Below are positions 10,261 to 20,820 of a stretch of 64,000 nt of DNA, piece by piece. This DNA comes from Diploptera punctata (Eukaryota; Arthropoda; Insecta; Blattodea; Blaberidae). The stretch spans positions 752,501 to 816,500 of the forward strand of contig JASPKZ010003435.1 of assembly GCA_030220185.1 (NCBI GenBank), given 5' to 3'. The stretch's first letter is position 1. Each line of letters starts with the position of its first letter. The position numbers and the translations under genes are program-made. The notes under the pieces are model-generated. The model did no database searches and had not been told where the DNA came from. It was given only the letters and a program-made list of their open reading frames with translations.

Positions 10261-10631
10261 TAAGACAATAAACATCATTCACATATACGTTCATATCAAG
10301 CAAGAAGAATATGATAGGAATGTTATATCTAGCCGATATATTCGAATAACTCGGCTTTAAACTTTCCTGACTTTTGTCATACAGGCGAGAAAAACCCCCA
10401 AAATAAATTTTACCCACGAAAGTTATCCCGATCATAAATCGAACGGGAACTGCTGCATCCGAGGCAACGACGTTACATCGAGACCACAGCAGTTTTTTTT
10501 TAATAGAGGATATTTTAATTATCGTAACAAATTTAAGAAGCTATTAAATGAAAGAAAAGTCCATGTAATTTACATATATTTGATGTAGTTTTGTCTATGA
10601 GTTCATATACGTAGAGTTTGTAAATATGAAC
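10261..10631. other. No feature seen
   Basis: No recognisable gene or repeat. Confidence 0.5.
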
Positions 10632-11190
10632 TGAGTAACTACTAACTCACTGGCTCTATCGAACCCGAAGGTTAATGTCCACCCGGACATAAGCTCTCCA
10701 CACATCTCTATCCTGATCTACTATTTTCCAATCACCTCCTGCTTAATGTACTTCCCTGAAATAATGGTTAATGTTATTCTCCACCTCATTCTTGGTCTAC
10801 CAACTGGGGGCTTTCCCTCTGGTTTACCTACAAGAAGCTTCCATGCACCTCTTTCATTCTCAATTCGTGTCACATGCCCTGTCCATCGCAGTCTACGAGA
10901 CGTAACTGTTATTATATCTGACTTCATGTACACACCATGTAGCTCACTAACTATTATATAGTTTTCTCCATTCACCTGTCTGTTCATCTCTTTTTGACCC
11001 AAAAAGTTTCCTTGAGAACTTTATTCTCAAATACTTGTATTCTTCTTTCCTCCCTTAAACAAAGAGTTAATTTTCACGTCCATATAATGTAACTGGGAGA
11101 ATAACAGTTTTATATATTTTGAGTTTAACGTTTTTTTGAAAGGAGCCGGGATGACAAGAGTACCTATGATACATAATATATGTAAATATG
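10632..11190 (-). pseudogene. LINE group 1, 3' fragment
   Basis: Minus strand: KNVKLKIYKTVILPVTLYG (about 11085-11140), FGSKRDEQTGEW in broken frames, then an open 93-codon frame (10721-11002) with RRLRWTGHVTRIE, KLLVGKPEGKPPVGRPRMRW. The 3' UTR ends in an AGTTAGT-type tail near 10640. Frameshifts interrupt it relative to the copy at 62-648. Confidence 0.8.
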
Positions 11191-11216
11191 AACTGTTAAC
11201 AAATATATATATGTAG

Positions 11217-11220
<4 letters not shown>

Positions 11221-11265
<45 letters not shown>

Positions 11266-11270
11266 CGCGC
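11221..11270. repeat. (GT)n-(GC)n microsatellite
   Basis: GT repeats pass into a GC run. The minus-strand open frame rich in Thr-His across it is an artefact. Confidence 0.9.
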
Positions 11271-12077
11271 TTACGCTCACATACACCCACTTATATAATA
11301 ATTAAAAAATAACATGAGATTACATGAAATTCAGAAATTTAAGATAAAAACCGTGAATAAAACAGCAAACTTAATTATTGTTGGTTACTCACAAGAAGAA
11401 TAGCAACTGGAATGTTTACTTACTGTGCGTCTAAGCAATGAGAGGGAGTGGCGATTTCGTGAACTAAGACCTATTTCGTTACTATACCCGGGACGCACAC
11501 TATTATTCGTGCCTCATTTCCTAGAGCTGATAAAAAACTTCGGTTTCAACCACCCTCTTGAGTGTCACTTAACAAAGGCCTACCGCCTTTCAACCCTCAT
11601 TAGACAGAAAGAGAGAGAGAGATATTCCGAAGTTCTCAAATCAACTAACCGATCTTTTCACAGCTACATGCATGTTAATATAGAATAGTTTAATTTTAAA
11701 ATCCTATTTTTAAAGAATAATGTGGATATGGCTACATTTGAAAGTGGAACCATTGGCGTGTGATAGTTATATTAGCTTAGGTTTCTTAGGAGGCGAGAGA
11801 AGACCGTTAATGAATGGCCTTTCCCTATATGAATATCACCATGTGGCGAGTTACCTTCTTATCTAGTGATATGTCTAACAAAGAGTACAAAACAGCTAAC
11901 TAAATATTTATGGAGGCGAATGTTTTCTTGAGTGGTTATACCCATGGATGGGTCTGTGCATGTAGGACTTGTAGTAAATCCCTCGCTCCCCTCTTTTTCC
12001 AGCCCTCGTCCCTACACTTCTCATGAGAAATGAACTATAGCATTGTATTGACGTAGACTTTTACGGCCGGAGTTGCT
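11271..12077. other. No feature seen
   Basis: No gene or repeat recognised; an 87-codon frame (11425-11688) has no motif. Confidence 0.5.
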
Positions 12078-12319
12078 ATGATGATTTTGAAGAAGATTTT
12101 TCGGGCTGTAGGCCGTGGTCGTGAGGCTTGTAGTTCCCCACCGTTTCGCCAGAGACTGCGTCTGGCACCCTTGAGGATGCCAGATGCAGTCTCTGGCGAA
12201 ACGCCAAGGAACTAAAAGCCTCACGAGGGTGCCAGACGCAGTATCTGGCGAAACGTCGGGGAACTACAAGCCTCACGACCACGGCCTACAGCCCGAAAAT
12301 CTTCTTCAAGATCATCATA
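12078..12319. repeat. Three-copy foldback with hammerhead-like core
   Basis: Arms at 12078-12170 and 12228-12319 are inverted repeats over about 92 bp; both hold TCGGGCTGTAGGCCGTGGTC, AGGCTTGTAGTTCCCC and CAGA.ACTGCGTCTGGC. Between them a third, plus-oriented partial copy (about 12176-12225) repeats the first 50 bp of the right arm as a direct repeat. Each copy holds a GCCAGA...TCTGGC hairpin followed by GAAAC, and the middle copy has TTGAGGA before it, resembling the CUGANGA-stem-GAAAC order of hammerhead ribozymes from Penelope-like elements. No coding sequence is present. Confidence 0.7.
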
Positions 12320-12593
12320 GAAGTATAGAATTATTTTCATACTATCAAAGATTGGCACTAATTTTATTATCTTTTATTTTTTTAGTAGGGAGTTATAATT
12401 TTAAATTATGTATTGAAACAATTAGAAATATAATTCGGCCAGGAACCTTAGCAGTCCGACTTGCAGCCAATATGATTACATATCTTAGGATCCAAAGATA
12501 ATCTTTGAAAGCCGATATGGTCGTAATAATTTAATTATCCTCATTTATAGAGCTTTCCCAAAAAATATTTAAATCAGTTAAATATGATATAAT

Positions 12594-13118
12594 CTTCATC
12601 TTCTTCTTCACTTCACGGGCTAAGCATAAATTGCCTGTTTCGCCTCACAGTTGTTCTGTCCATCTTTTCACTGGCCCTCCTACATTCCTTGAACCTCTTG
12701 GCTGGTAGTTGAATGCTGCTCTTGGTAATCTCTGCTTAAGTCGTCATCCATTAAATCCGTCCGGCTGAACACTGTGAGAGAGATGAGTTTGGAAATTTTG
12801 TACATGGTCGGATTACCAGCCCAGACGCACAACCACCTTCCTAGTGTATCGGGGATTTATTTTAGAGTTTCCTAACCAAAGCTTTGGAATCCCATCTACC
12901 CCTTGGCTTGCAGATTTCCTCTTCCGCCTTATTTACCGTTCAGAACAATTGTCTTCGTCCTCTTCTGAAGCCGTCGAGGTATCCGGCGTTAGAGCTAGTT
13001 CGCTTCCCTTCTTCTCTTACTAGATAGCAAGCTAGTTAAAAACCAGACTTCCCTATCTAGTCGTCTGGGCCATTATGTATTGAACCCCCCCACCACGGCA
13101 AGGTCTAGCCCGTGGGGG
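12594..13118 (-). mobile_element. LINE group 2, internally deleted, with target duplication
   Basis: A 525-bp insertion flanked by the 13-bp duplication AATATGATATAAT (12581-12593 and 13119-13131). On the minus strand it begins with a GC-rich 5' UTR containing the hairpin-forming CCCCCACGGGC ... CCGTGGTGGGGG and ends with the group 2 3' end (AAGAGGTTCAAGGAATGTAG ... GAAGTGAAGAAGAAG). Nearly all of the coding region is missing, with the junction near 12735. Retaining both ends while losing the middle is unlike ordinary 5' truncation. Confidence 0.8.
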
Positions 13119-13131
13119 AATATGATATAAT

Positions 13132-13445
13132 ATGTACCGCAATTAAATACAACCTGGGTAGCTATGCAGACATAATAAACATACCAAATATAATCAAACT
13201 AAAGAAATATATGGGATGTTTATTAATCACGCATTAAAGGCTAAACGGATGTGGAAGAAAGTTCCTGGATTTAGCTCATTAGTTGTGTTGGGTACAATCC
13301 AGGAATACCTAGGAGAAAATTAACAAAATATTGTACACATAGGCCTACTACCAAAAATCTTAAAAGGATCCTATGGGGATAAGAGATCTCTCCGTTGTTA
13401 GAATGAGTGGTGGTGATATATGAAAACATTTATTTTTATGAAATC
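13132..13445. other. No feature seen
   Basis: No recognisable feature. Confidence 0.5.
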
Positions 13446-13458
13446 GATATTTTTGTTG

Positions 13459-13807
13459 GTCCCGCACCGTAGCCGAGCGGTTAAGGTAGGAAGTCTTGGC
13501 GCAGAGCTACGGGACTTGCGCTGGTTCGAGTCTCCATGGGGGAAGAAATTTTCTCATGGTATTTCGGCCAGTATGGAACCGGCGCCCACCCAACATCGTG
13601 AGGCAATTGGGTAGCTACAATAAGTAGCGGCTCCAGGTTGAGGAACCAGCTATAACGGCTGGGGGACTCGACATGCTAACCACATGTCACCCCTACACTG
13701 GCTGTTGATCATCTACCTCTGTGATTGACACATGTGGATGTGAAGGGCCAGCAGCCGGCTGGTAAAATGGCAACCGCTGAAAAGTGGAAAGACCCTCAAT
13801 CGGATCG
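13459..13807 (+). mobile_element. SINE group B, complete, with target duplication
   Basis: A 349-bp tRNA-derived SINE flanked by the 13-bp duplication GATATTTTTGTTG (13446-13458 and 13808-13820). The head carries an A box (TAGCCGAGCGG) and a B box (GGTTCGAGTCT), the internal Pol III promoter. The body includes TTTCGGCCAGTATGGAACC and ATGCTAACCACATGTCACCC. Decayed copies lie at 18668, 21085 (minus) and 25040. The perfect duplication implies a fairly recent insertion. Confidence 0.9.
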
Positions 13808-13820
13808 GATATTTTTGTTG

Positions 13821-14279
13821 AATCCATATATTTAGGAGTCACTAAGATGATTGTTGAAATTCTGGATAATACTTAAGTCCACGTTTGATCCATTGAGTAT
13901 AAAAGGGCAAGAATGAGTGAAACATAAATAATAGCTGCAAGCTGAATGGCGAGATTCCCGACGACATTTAAGCTCTTATTTTGAATCCCAATGACCCCTG
14001 ATTGTAAGAAGGTGTTACGTGTATAAATAATTGAAAGCGAATATAATTATTGTTGAATCCATCATTTCCGGTGGCGGTAACATAAAGACTGGTATTTTCA
14101 ATGCCGTTTAAATCCAAGTTTTACCCCCATCGGCAAGCGGTTTAGAGAGAGTAAAAATAAAATATTCCATTAATACCAAGGTTATCCAAACTTTCGCGGT
14201 ACCTTAACTGATTGATGACAAAAAGATTGGTATAAATGAATACCAGTAAAAGATTGGTAACCATATTTCACAATATATT
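13821..14279. other. No feature seen
   Basis: No recognisable feature. Confidence 0.5.
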
Positions 14280-14287
14280 TATTTCAC

Positions 14288-14480
14288 AGTACAAAAATAA
14301 AAGAACATTTAAGAGATTTCAAATTCAATGAGAGAAAATCGAGCTTCACATGTCACGTTATAACAGTAGGCCATCAATTCAATACAATAGACAACATATT
14401 CTCATTAGTACACAGAGCATAGCAACCAAAAATATCTTAGAGGATATTAAATACTCAAAGAGATTAACTCTTACATTGGC
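14288..14480 (+). pseudogene. Possible Penelope-like GIY-YIG C-terminal remnant
   Basis: A plus-strand frame reads IKEHLRDFKFNERKS then FTCHVITVGHQFNTIDN and FSLVHRA before a stop. R.KEH.RD.. followed by H....GH.FN.IDN is the usual spacing after the catalytic arginine in the GIY-YIG endonuclease of Penelope-like retroelements. The upstream GIY and YIG blocks are missing. A repeat typical of inverted elements at 38.7/39.7 kb follows 220 bp downstream. Confidence 0.45.
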
Positions 14481-14694
14481 AAAAGACTTATTTCTCGTAT
14501 GAGTTATTTAAATGTGGCGGACCGCAGTGAAAACGAAATGCTTCGTAACTGTTATTAGGTTTACCTATTGTGAAATTCTACAAAAAAAAGTAATCCATTC
14601 TCGTTAGTTTTCATCTGTTTTTATTGAAGTTACTAAATGAATGAAACCAATTGATGTATCTTATAGGATACATTTTTAATTCAACGGTTAAGAG

Positions 14695-14830
14695 CGACAA
14701 GCTGCTGAATGAGAACGTGTCCAATAACTTTAACCCAATAACATTACAATATGCTCGGAACAAATAATCAGTACCACTCCAGCTGTTGAGAATGGAACAA
14801 AGATTCCGAAAAGGCCATCCAGAAACATTC
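14695..14830 (+). repeat. Terminal-repeat family copy (relative of 38.7 and 39.7 kb)
   Basis: CTGCTGAATGAGAACGTG and a later ATTCCGAAAAGGCC match, in the same order and spacing, the right arm at 39.63-39.80 kb and the inverted left arm at 38.72-38.85 kb. It lies downstream of a Penelope-like coding remnant. Confidence 0.5.
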
Positions 14831-14903
14831 AGCTTTATAATTTTAAGCGTGTTTTATCGTACAGGAGCTAACTAGGAGAAGGTATATTAAATGTAATAGT
14901 ACA

Positions 14904-15126
14904 TTCTCATTATAAAAAAGAGTCCTAACTATAGAGATTTAACTCCTGATGAGGGAAAAAAAATTAAAAAAGGATATTACAGAGTAACAAATACTTGTAT
15001 TCCAGAAGAACAAGCTTTTAAAGAATTACAAAAACATATTTTAAAAGTATTGATAAGAGACGACCGTGACTACAGGTACTTGTTTCATAATTTTAATCAT
15101 ATATTTTTAATCTTAATGGCGGTTTA
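14904..15126 (+). CDS. Possible isolated exon or open frame
   Basis: An open frame without an ATG reads SPNYRDLTPDEGKKIKKGYY and continues lysine- and glutamate-rich to about 15076, where the sequence CTACAG followed by GTACTTG could be a splice donor (AG then GTA). A splice acceptor may be the TAG at about 14935. The composition looks protein-like rather than random, but I do not recognise the family and no second exon is visible. It may equally be a chance frame or transposon fragment. Confidence 0.25.
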
Positions 15127-15297
15127 ATAAGAATTTTACAAAAATGTACAACAATTAGCTAAATAACATAAGGATTATAACCTTTAATAAGTGCCAATTC
15201 AATGAATAGCTTAACATTCCCACTGTTTACTATTAGAAATTTAATTATTCTGATGTTACGATTTTTTTTAGACATATAGGCCTATGCATTGGGTTGT

Positions 15298-15325
15298 TGT
15301 AAAGTAAAGTAAAGTAAAGTAACCC
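15298..15325. repeat. (TAAAG)n microsatellite
   Basis: Five-base repeats resembling the ACTTT/TTTAC 3' tail of SINE group A in reverse; possibly the remains of such a tail. Confidence 0.7.
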
Positions 15326-15339
15326 TACTACTTATCTTT

Positions 15340-15605
15340 AACAACAACAACAACAACAACAACAAAAACAACAAAAACAACAAAAACAACAAAAACAACA
15401 AAAACAACAAAAACAACAAACAACAACAACAAAAACAACAAAAACAACAAAAACAACAAAAACAACAAAAACAACAAAAACAACAAACAACAAAAACAAC
15501 AACAACAACAACAACAACAACAATAACAACAATAACAACAATAACAACAACAACAACAACAATAACAACAATAACAACAATAACAACAATAACAACAATA
15601 ATAAC

Positions 15606-15611
<6 letters not shown>
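15340..15611. repeat. (AAC)n/(AAAAC)n satellite tract
   Basis: A 270-bp run of AAC, AAAAC and AATAAC units. The minus-strand 89-codon Leu/Phe/Val/Cys frame is an artefact of this repeat. Confidence 0.95.

Positions 15612-15657
<46 letters not shown>
15609..15657. repeat. (ATT)n microsatellite at LINE tail
   Basis: A trinucleotide run directly joined to a LINE group 4 3' end. Confidence 0.9.
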
Positions 15658-15658
<1 letters not shown>

Positions 15659-15712
15659 GTTGTATTTATTCTGGCAGAGTTAAGGCACTGAACCAGCACA
15701 AATACAAATAAA
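15658..15712 (-). mobile_element. LINE group 4, 3' tail only
   Basis: TTTATTCTGGCAGAGTTAAGGC matches the extreme 3' UTR of the LINE at 4262-4320 in the same orientation, next to the same type of repeat. Only about 50 bp survive. Confidence 0.65.
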
Positions 15713-15969
15713 TGTTTAACAATATAGATAAATGTTGCCATGTAAATTTCATATGCAAACAACATTTTGTATGATAATAGTAATAATTATACTTACAATG
15801 ATAATAATAATAGTAATAGTAACAATGGTATAAATATGATAAATTATACGAGAAACACCAATTAATATATGTACATTACACTGGGTAATGATGAAGTCGA
15901 AGTTAGAACAAATATAAATTTAGATTTATTTTAAAAGATGCCAATGTCCAGCAGCCCCTTATTTATTGT

Positions 15970-16215
15970 TGTAGGAGGCCCTTCATGCAGTAGGAGGTTA
16001 AGGCTTCCATTTTTTCTAAACAATCGGCATTTTATGTCAAACGGGTGTCAGCCCTGCTTGACGGCCGCCTTTACCCCCACAACAAGCACATGGTACTCAT
16101 TTCAGTTAGAGACTGATTCGACCCCAGGGCCATAGGGCCGCCAGAAGGTTTGGGTCAGTTTAAAAATCCTGACTCACCGGGACTCAAACTCTAGGGTTGT
16201 AGAGGATTAATAAAT
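15970..16215 (-). mobile_element. SINE group A copy
   Basis: Minus-strand copy including TAGGAGGTTAAGGCT, GACGGCCGCCTTTACCCCCA, GACCCCAGGGCCATAG and the decayed tRNA-like head near 16170-16200. The short plus-strand frame across it is an antisense artefact. Confidence 0.75.
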
Positions 16216-16975
16216 ATAACTACAGAGTTAGTCTAACGGTCTTATCTATATGAAAAAGTTTAACGGATTAGTAAGTTGTCAGATAAAGAGGGAGAACATT
16301 TCCTGTGAAATGCGAGGGGTCGCCTATTGATTCCGAGAGCCTGGCGACTCTACGACTCCTCGTGGGTAATTAAATTGGACTGGACAGCCACACAGCTCGT
16401 CCAAACATATCACGTCATATCCTCTCGAGTGTATCCACTTACTTCTCGCAGATATAGATCATTCCTAAATTATGCTTACGTGCCAAGTGAGCTTTTATTT
16501 ATCAAGTAGTTGATGCATTTTTTCAGTTTACAAACATTTATTTATTTACAAATGTCGAGCATTTATATTAAGTACAAAAATCTAAATAACAAAGACACCT
16601 TTTTCTTTTCTTTCTCTCCCATTCTTTTTATTTCACTGGTTTTCTTACTTTTACTATGTTTTGTTTAATTTTACACGTTTTATTTTTCTGTCCTGTTTTT
16701 TGATACTAGCACAACACTTACACGATCACAGCTGGAGATTTTAATATTTCATACATGCAGGGGTTTCGAGACAACGTCGCCGGAGTAAAAGGGAGGGATT
16801 CTACAATGACTACTAACTACACATAAAGAAAACAAAAAGAAAATTAAGATTATTAAATTTTCATTTTATCTCAGATTAGTTTGTAGCTTAATCAATAAAT
16901 CTGACACAAGTTAAATATAGCAGTTCTCTAATGATGTATGTTAATATTTTAATTATAGTTTATCATTCAAAGAAC
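16216..16975. other. No feature seen
   Basis: AT-rich; a 60-codon frame at 16327 has no motif. Confidence 0.5.
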
Positions 16976-17791
16976 CTAATAATATACAAATGAATGTTTG
17001 TATGTTTGTTTGTACTTTATGCGCGGCCATACCGTTGATCCGTCTGTGATGGGTTTTTTTGCAAAATGTTCAGGAGATTCCCGGGATGAATATAGGCTAT
17101 ACTAGAGTTGTGATACTCAACCCCTTCACCCCTAAAAATCACCCTTTGTAGTGAAAAAACGTGAAATAAAGTCCCTATTTTGATGCTTAAATGGCTTACG
17201 CTGCCTGAACCATAACAAACCAAATTAATGTACACAGATTTGAATATCTCACAAAACTCTACAAACAAAAGTCCGCGATAACGTATGTTTATCTTTTACG
17301 AATAACTCACAATAACCATTTTGTCTTTCATTGATGCCAAGAAGATTGGGATAAGTAGATTCCCGGGCAAGCGAGCTCTGCCATACCGTTCATCCGATTG
17401 AGATGGGGCTTTTTGAAAAAAATATTCAGGAGATTCCGGGGATGAACATAGGATATAAGAGAGTTACAATGCTGAACCCCTTTACCCCTAAAAAAACACC
17501 CTTCATAGTGAAAAACCAGAAATAAAGTCCTTATTTTGATGCTTAAATGGCTTACGTTGCCTAAACCATAACAAATACACAAAAGTAACGTACACAGAAC
17601 TGAATATCTCAAAAAACCCTACATAAAAGTCCGCGATAGTATATGTTTATCTTCTATGGATGACTCACAATAACCATTTTTGTCTGTCATTAATGCCAAG
17701 AAGATCAGCGTAAGCATACCAGCGCACGGGTGATGGTAAAAACACATTAACATTTATTTAGGAGTAGCAGCGCACGCCGGGTATTAGCTAA
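16976..17791 (+). mobile_element. Non-autonomous Helitron (copy 1)
   Basis: The 5' end (CTAATAATATACAAATGAATG) and 3' end (CGCACGCCGGGTATTAGCTAA followed by T) match the Helitron-like unit at 47378-48299. CTRR-T 3' ends without target duplication are the Helitron hallmark; the 5' TC seems mutated to CC. Inside are two tandem units of about 370 bp (about 17020-17385 and 17386-17745), each with CCATACCGTT.ATCCG, GAACCCC/CAACCCCTTCACCC and AACTCACAATAACCATTTT. No Rep/helicase is encoded. Confidence 0.7.
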
Positions 17792-17944
17792 TAATCAATA
17801 AAACTAGTAAGGGCATAGATATACATTTTTTAAATCAAAGACACCAGGGGTCATTTCAACATTTCTGGTAATCTCTCCTAGCAATTACATATTGTAACCG
17901 ACTTCTCAGAATGTGGCGCCTAGAAGACGGGGTTACTCTAACCC

Positions 17945-18115
17945 AATAATATGATGGCTGATGAAGATATGCGCCAGGAGATGCCTTAATCCTAAACTTA
18001 ATCTAATAAGATGAATATGATGATAATGGCAATGAAGGCAAATGATGTTCGGGGATCGTTTCCGGGGATCGAACTCGGTCCCACTGCGTGACAAGGCAGC
18101 ACGCTACTTCGATAC
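17945..18115 (-). mobile_element. SINE group C copy
   Basis: On the minus strand: GGTATCGAAGTAGCGTGCTG (A-box region), GAGTTCGATCCCCGG (B box) and a body ending in CCTAAACTTAATCTAATA read in reverse. It abuts the MITE at 18133. Confidence 0.75.
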
Positions 18116-18132
18116 CATGCCAATGACACGTA

Positions 18133-18647
18133 CAGAGTGCCCTAAAATTCCCCTTACAAACTTCCAGGACTTGTAGAGGGGACTGATTTGATAATATTTA
18201 GAATTGGAAACCATACCCAAAAACATTTTTTTTAACTTGAAAACTTCCACAAGTAATTTATTATGAGGCGTGACACAGTACATCAATTGTTTTTCAATTC
18301 AACTCATTAATAACCAATGAAACAAAATGGAAACTAAAGCATAACTTGCACTAATAATCCTGGATACACCCTCCACAATAAATTTGTGCAGTTTTCAAAG
18401 TTTGGAAAAAATTTGACATAAAAAAACACCAAGTCTTGGAATGCTCGATAAGGAAATTTTCGATTTAGACGAATCGCGAAGTTATTGCGTGTTGAGATAC
18501 GTGACGTACGTTCAAGCAATGCTTGTTTTCAAACGGCTGTAGCACGGAAACGGTAAGTTTCTAGACATAGTTTCCAATTCCAAATATTATCAACTCAGTC
18601 CCCTCTACGAGTTCTAGAACTTTGTAAGGGGAATTTTAGAGCACCTG
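18133..18647. mobile_element. TA-flanked MITE with ~85-bp TIRs
   Basis: A 515-bp unit starting CAGAGTGC and ending GCACCTG, each side bordered by TA. The ends are inverted repeats of about 85 bp (18133-18216 and 18563-18647) holding CTAAAATTCCCCTTACAAA, AGAGGGGACTGA and ATAATATTT.GAATTGGAAAC. No transposase is inside; TA borders suggest Tc1/mariner mobilisation. The minus-strand short frames inside it are not genes. Confidence 0.8.
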
Positions 18648-18667
18648 TATAATGGACAAAATGCTGT

Positions 18668-18980
18668 CTAGAGCGCCAAGCCGAGTGGTTTAAGGCCAGA
18701 TGTCCAGGTGCAGAGCTACGGAACTTGCGCTGGTTGGTCTCTCCATGGGGGAAGAAACTTACTGATGGCTTTTCGGCCAGTATGGAACCAGTGACCAACC
18801 AACATCGTGAGGAAATTGAGCTGCATTAAGTAGCTGCTGCAAGTTGAGAAAGTCAATTATAACTGCTAAGGGACCAGACATGCTGATCACATGTCACCCG
18901 ATAGTCCATCTTTATGATTAGTACACGTGGATTTGAATCCAACAATCGGCTGGTAGTCCAAAGGACTTCTAGTACTATCG
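18668..18980 (+). mobile_element. SINE group B copy
   Basis: Decayed copy: AGCCGAGTGGTTTAAGG (A box), GCTGGTTGGTCTCTCCATGG (B box altered), TTTCGGCCAGTATGGAACC, CATGCTGATCACATGTCACCC. No clean target duplication seen. Confidence 0.8.
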
Positions 18981-19097
18981 CAACATGGAGTTATTCTTTG
19001 TTCAGTTCAGCTCTATATACCGCGTTCCGTATAGACAGTTTAGTTTTTACTTTACTTATGATATTTGAAAATGCTTTTTTTACAGTAAATTTTATTC

Positions 19098-19372
19098 AAA
19101 TTGATAAATATGGATTTTCATCAAGTAAACACCAACTAAATTGATTAATAAATATGGATTTTCATCAAGTAAACACCAACTAAATTGATTAATAAATATG
19201 GATTTTCATCAAGTAAACACCAACTAAATTGATTAATAAATATGGATTTTCATCAAGTAAACACCAACTAAATTGATTAATAAATATGGATTTTCATCAA
19301 GTAAACACCAACTAAATTGATTAATAAATATGGATTTTCATCAAGTAGACACCAACTAAATTGATTAAATAA
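19098..19372. repeat. 44-bp minisatellite, six copies
   Basis: Six near-identical head-to-tail units with period exactly 44 (TATGG at 19109, 19153, 19197, 19241, 19285, 19329). Each has ATATGGATTTTCATCAAGTA and ACACCAACTAAATTGATT. Only the last unit differs visibly (GTAGACACC). A single unit occurs at 38159-38205. Confidence 0.95.
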
Positions 19373-19919
19373 TATTATTGTTGATGCATGCCTCTTGTAG
19401 GTGTTAAACTATTACAAATTCTTATCTTGAAACTTAGACTAAACATGGCTCCCTCACATTTTACTAGTAGTAAGACAATCGAAGAAAATTCTGTGCAGTG
19501 TTGGTCATGAATGTTAATCTAGACAAGGTTCACTTCCGTCTACGAAGCTTCAGATTCGAATTTTCCTCTCACTGAAAATTGTAAACATGTTAAATTCAAG
19601 GTGACAGGGCAGAGAGGAAGTGCTTCATGACCCCTCTAGTGTAATCGGATAAGAAGCCAAGCGGCAGCTTCTTGGTTTAACGATGTGACGCAATTCCTGA
19701 CACATCATAGCGCTGGCATCGATATGCAGTAAAACGTGTTAATGTTACAAGTTTATACGCATCTCCAAGCATAGTGAATTATATAGGCACATTAAGTTTC
19801 TCATATCGCGTATCAACATTATTCATAATTCAATAAATTTTTAAGTAAAAGTGAAATTAGGTTTGTATTTTTGCAACAACAATATAAATATGTAAACTAA
19901 ACGTAAATTACTGACACTA
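19373..19919. other. No feature seen
   Basis: No recognisable feature. Confidence 0.5.
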
Positions 19920-20162
19920 TCGAAGCCTTAGGTTCATGGCAATGCGGAGATAAGCTCTCCACACCTTTCAATTCTGAACTAAAGCTTTCCCAATCATCCC
20001 CTTTATAATCTACTTCTCTCAAATCAAGGTTCTCCTACCTCATTCTTGGTCTACTAACTGGGCGTTTTCTTTCTGGTTTTCGTACAAGAAGCTTCCTCGC
20101 CCCGCTTATTCTCCATTCATACCATATGTCCTGCTCTTCGTAGTCTACGGTATCTAATTATA
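19920..20162 (-). pseudogene. LINE group 1, 3' part (split by MITE)
   Basis: Minus-strand remnants of the GRP.MRW region (CCTCATTCTTGGTCTACTAA read in reverse gives GRPRMR) and of the WRAY..AAMNL tail. The copy is interrupted at 20163 and resumes at 20823. Confidence 0.75.
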
Positions 20163-20164
20163 TA

Positions 20165-20820
20165 CAGTGCGATCATTATAGCATTGGACAGCAGACACGG
20201 GGTTTGTGCTGTGAAGTACGAAGGCTTATACATGCAGACACGGGACGTGAAATGTGCGCAGACTCAGCAGTATACAAGCACATCCCACGTGTTGACAGGC
20301 GCAGTCAGATCGTTTGGTTCCAGTGGATAAAGTGCTCGCTCGCTTTTCCTTGTGTACAGAATCGCGTGTGTGTAAATTATTTCAATTTTAAAATTTGTAT
20401 CTTATAAAACATGCGTGTATAAATGTAAACTGAATTACGTGTGTATACGTGTAAAGTATAAACTGTATAATAGCGAATAATTTTTCTACTGAACAGCGTG
20501 TATTTATTTATGATCAATATTTGTTAACTCTGTATGCCAGCCAAGTACGAAAACTTTTTGAAACACGATTTCCGCTCACGTATAATAATATGTACAACAA
20601 ATTTTATAAAGAGGTGTCAAAAATGTATGGACAACGAAGGTGAACAGTTACAGCAACTGCTTCAATAAAGTTGGTAAGTACGACAATTTGTAAAATAGTT
20701 ACGAAAATGTGTGTGGTTGTATCCCCGCGATCCTACGCTGACCGTTCCACGGCGCTAGTGCGTCAGCAGTGTATAGTGAAATCCCCGCGTCTGCTACCCA
20801 GTGCTATGCTGATCGCACTG
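20165..20820. mobile_element. TA-flanked MITE nested in a LINE
   Basis: A 656-bp unit begins CAGTGCGATC and ends GATCGCACTG with TA on both sides (20163-20164, 20821-20822). TIRs of about 38 bp share CAGTGCGATCA, CAGCAGAC and CGGGG. It splits a group 1 LINE whose two halves are collinear with the copy at 10.6 kb, which fixes its boundaries independently. No transposase; the CAGTG end and TA duplication point to the Tc1/mariner superfamily. Confidence 0.85.

Noticed and set aside
15338..15607. 89-codon Leu/Val/Phe/Cys-rich minus-strand frame
   Set aside because: Translation of an AAC/AAAAC repeat tract.
19098..19372. CRISPR-like array
   Set aside because: Units are contiguous 44-bp tandem repeats without unique spacers; eukaryotic minisatellite.
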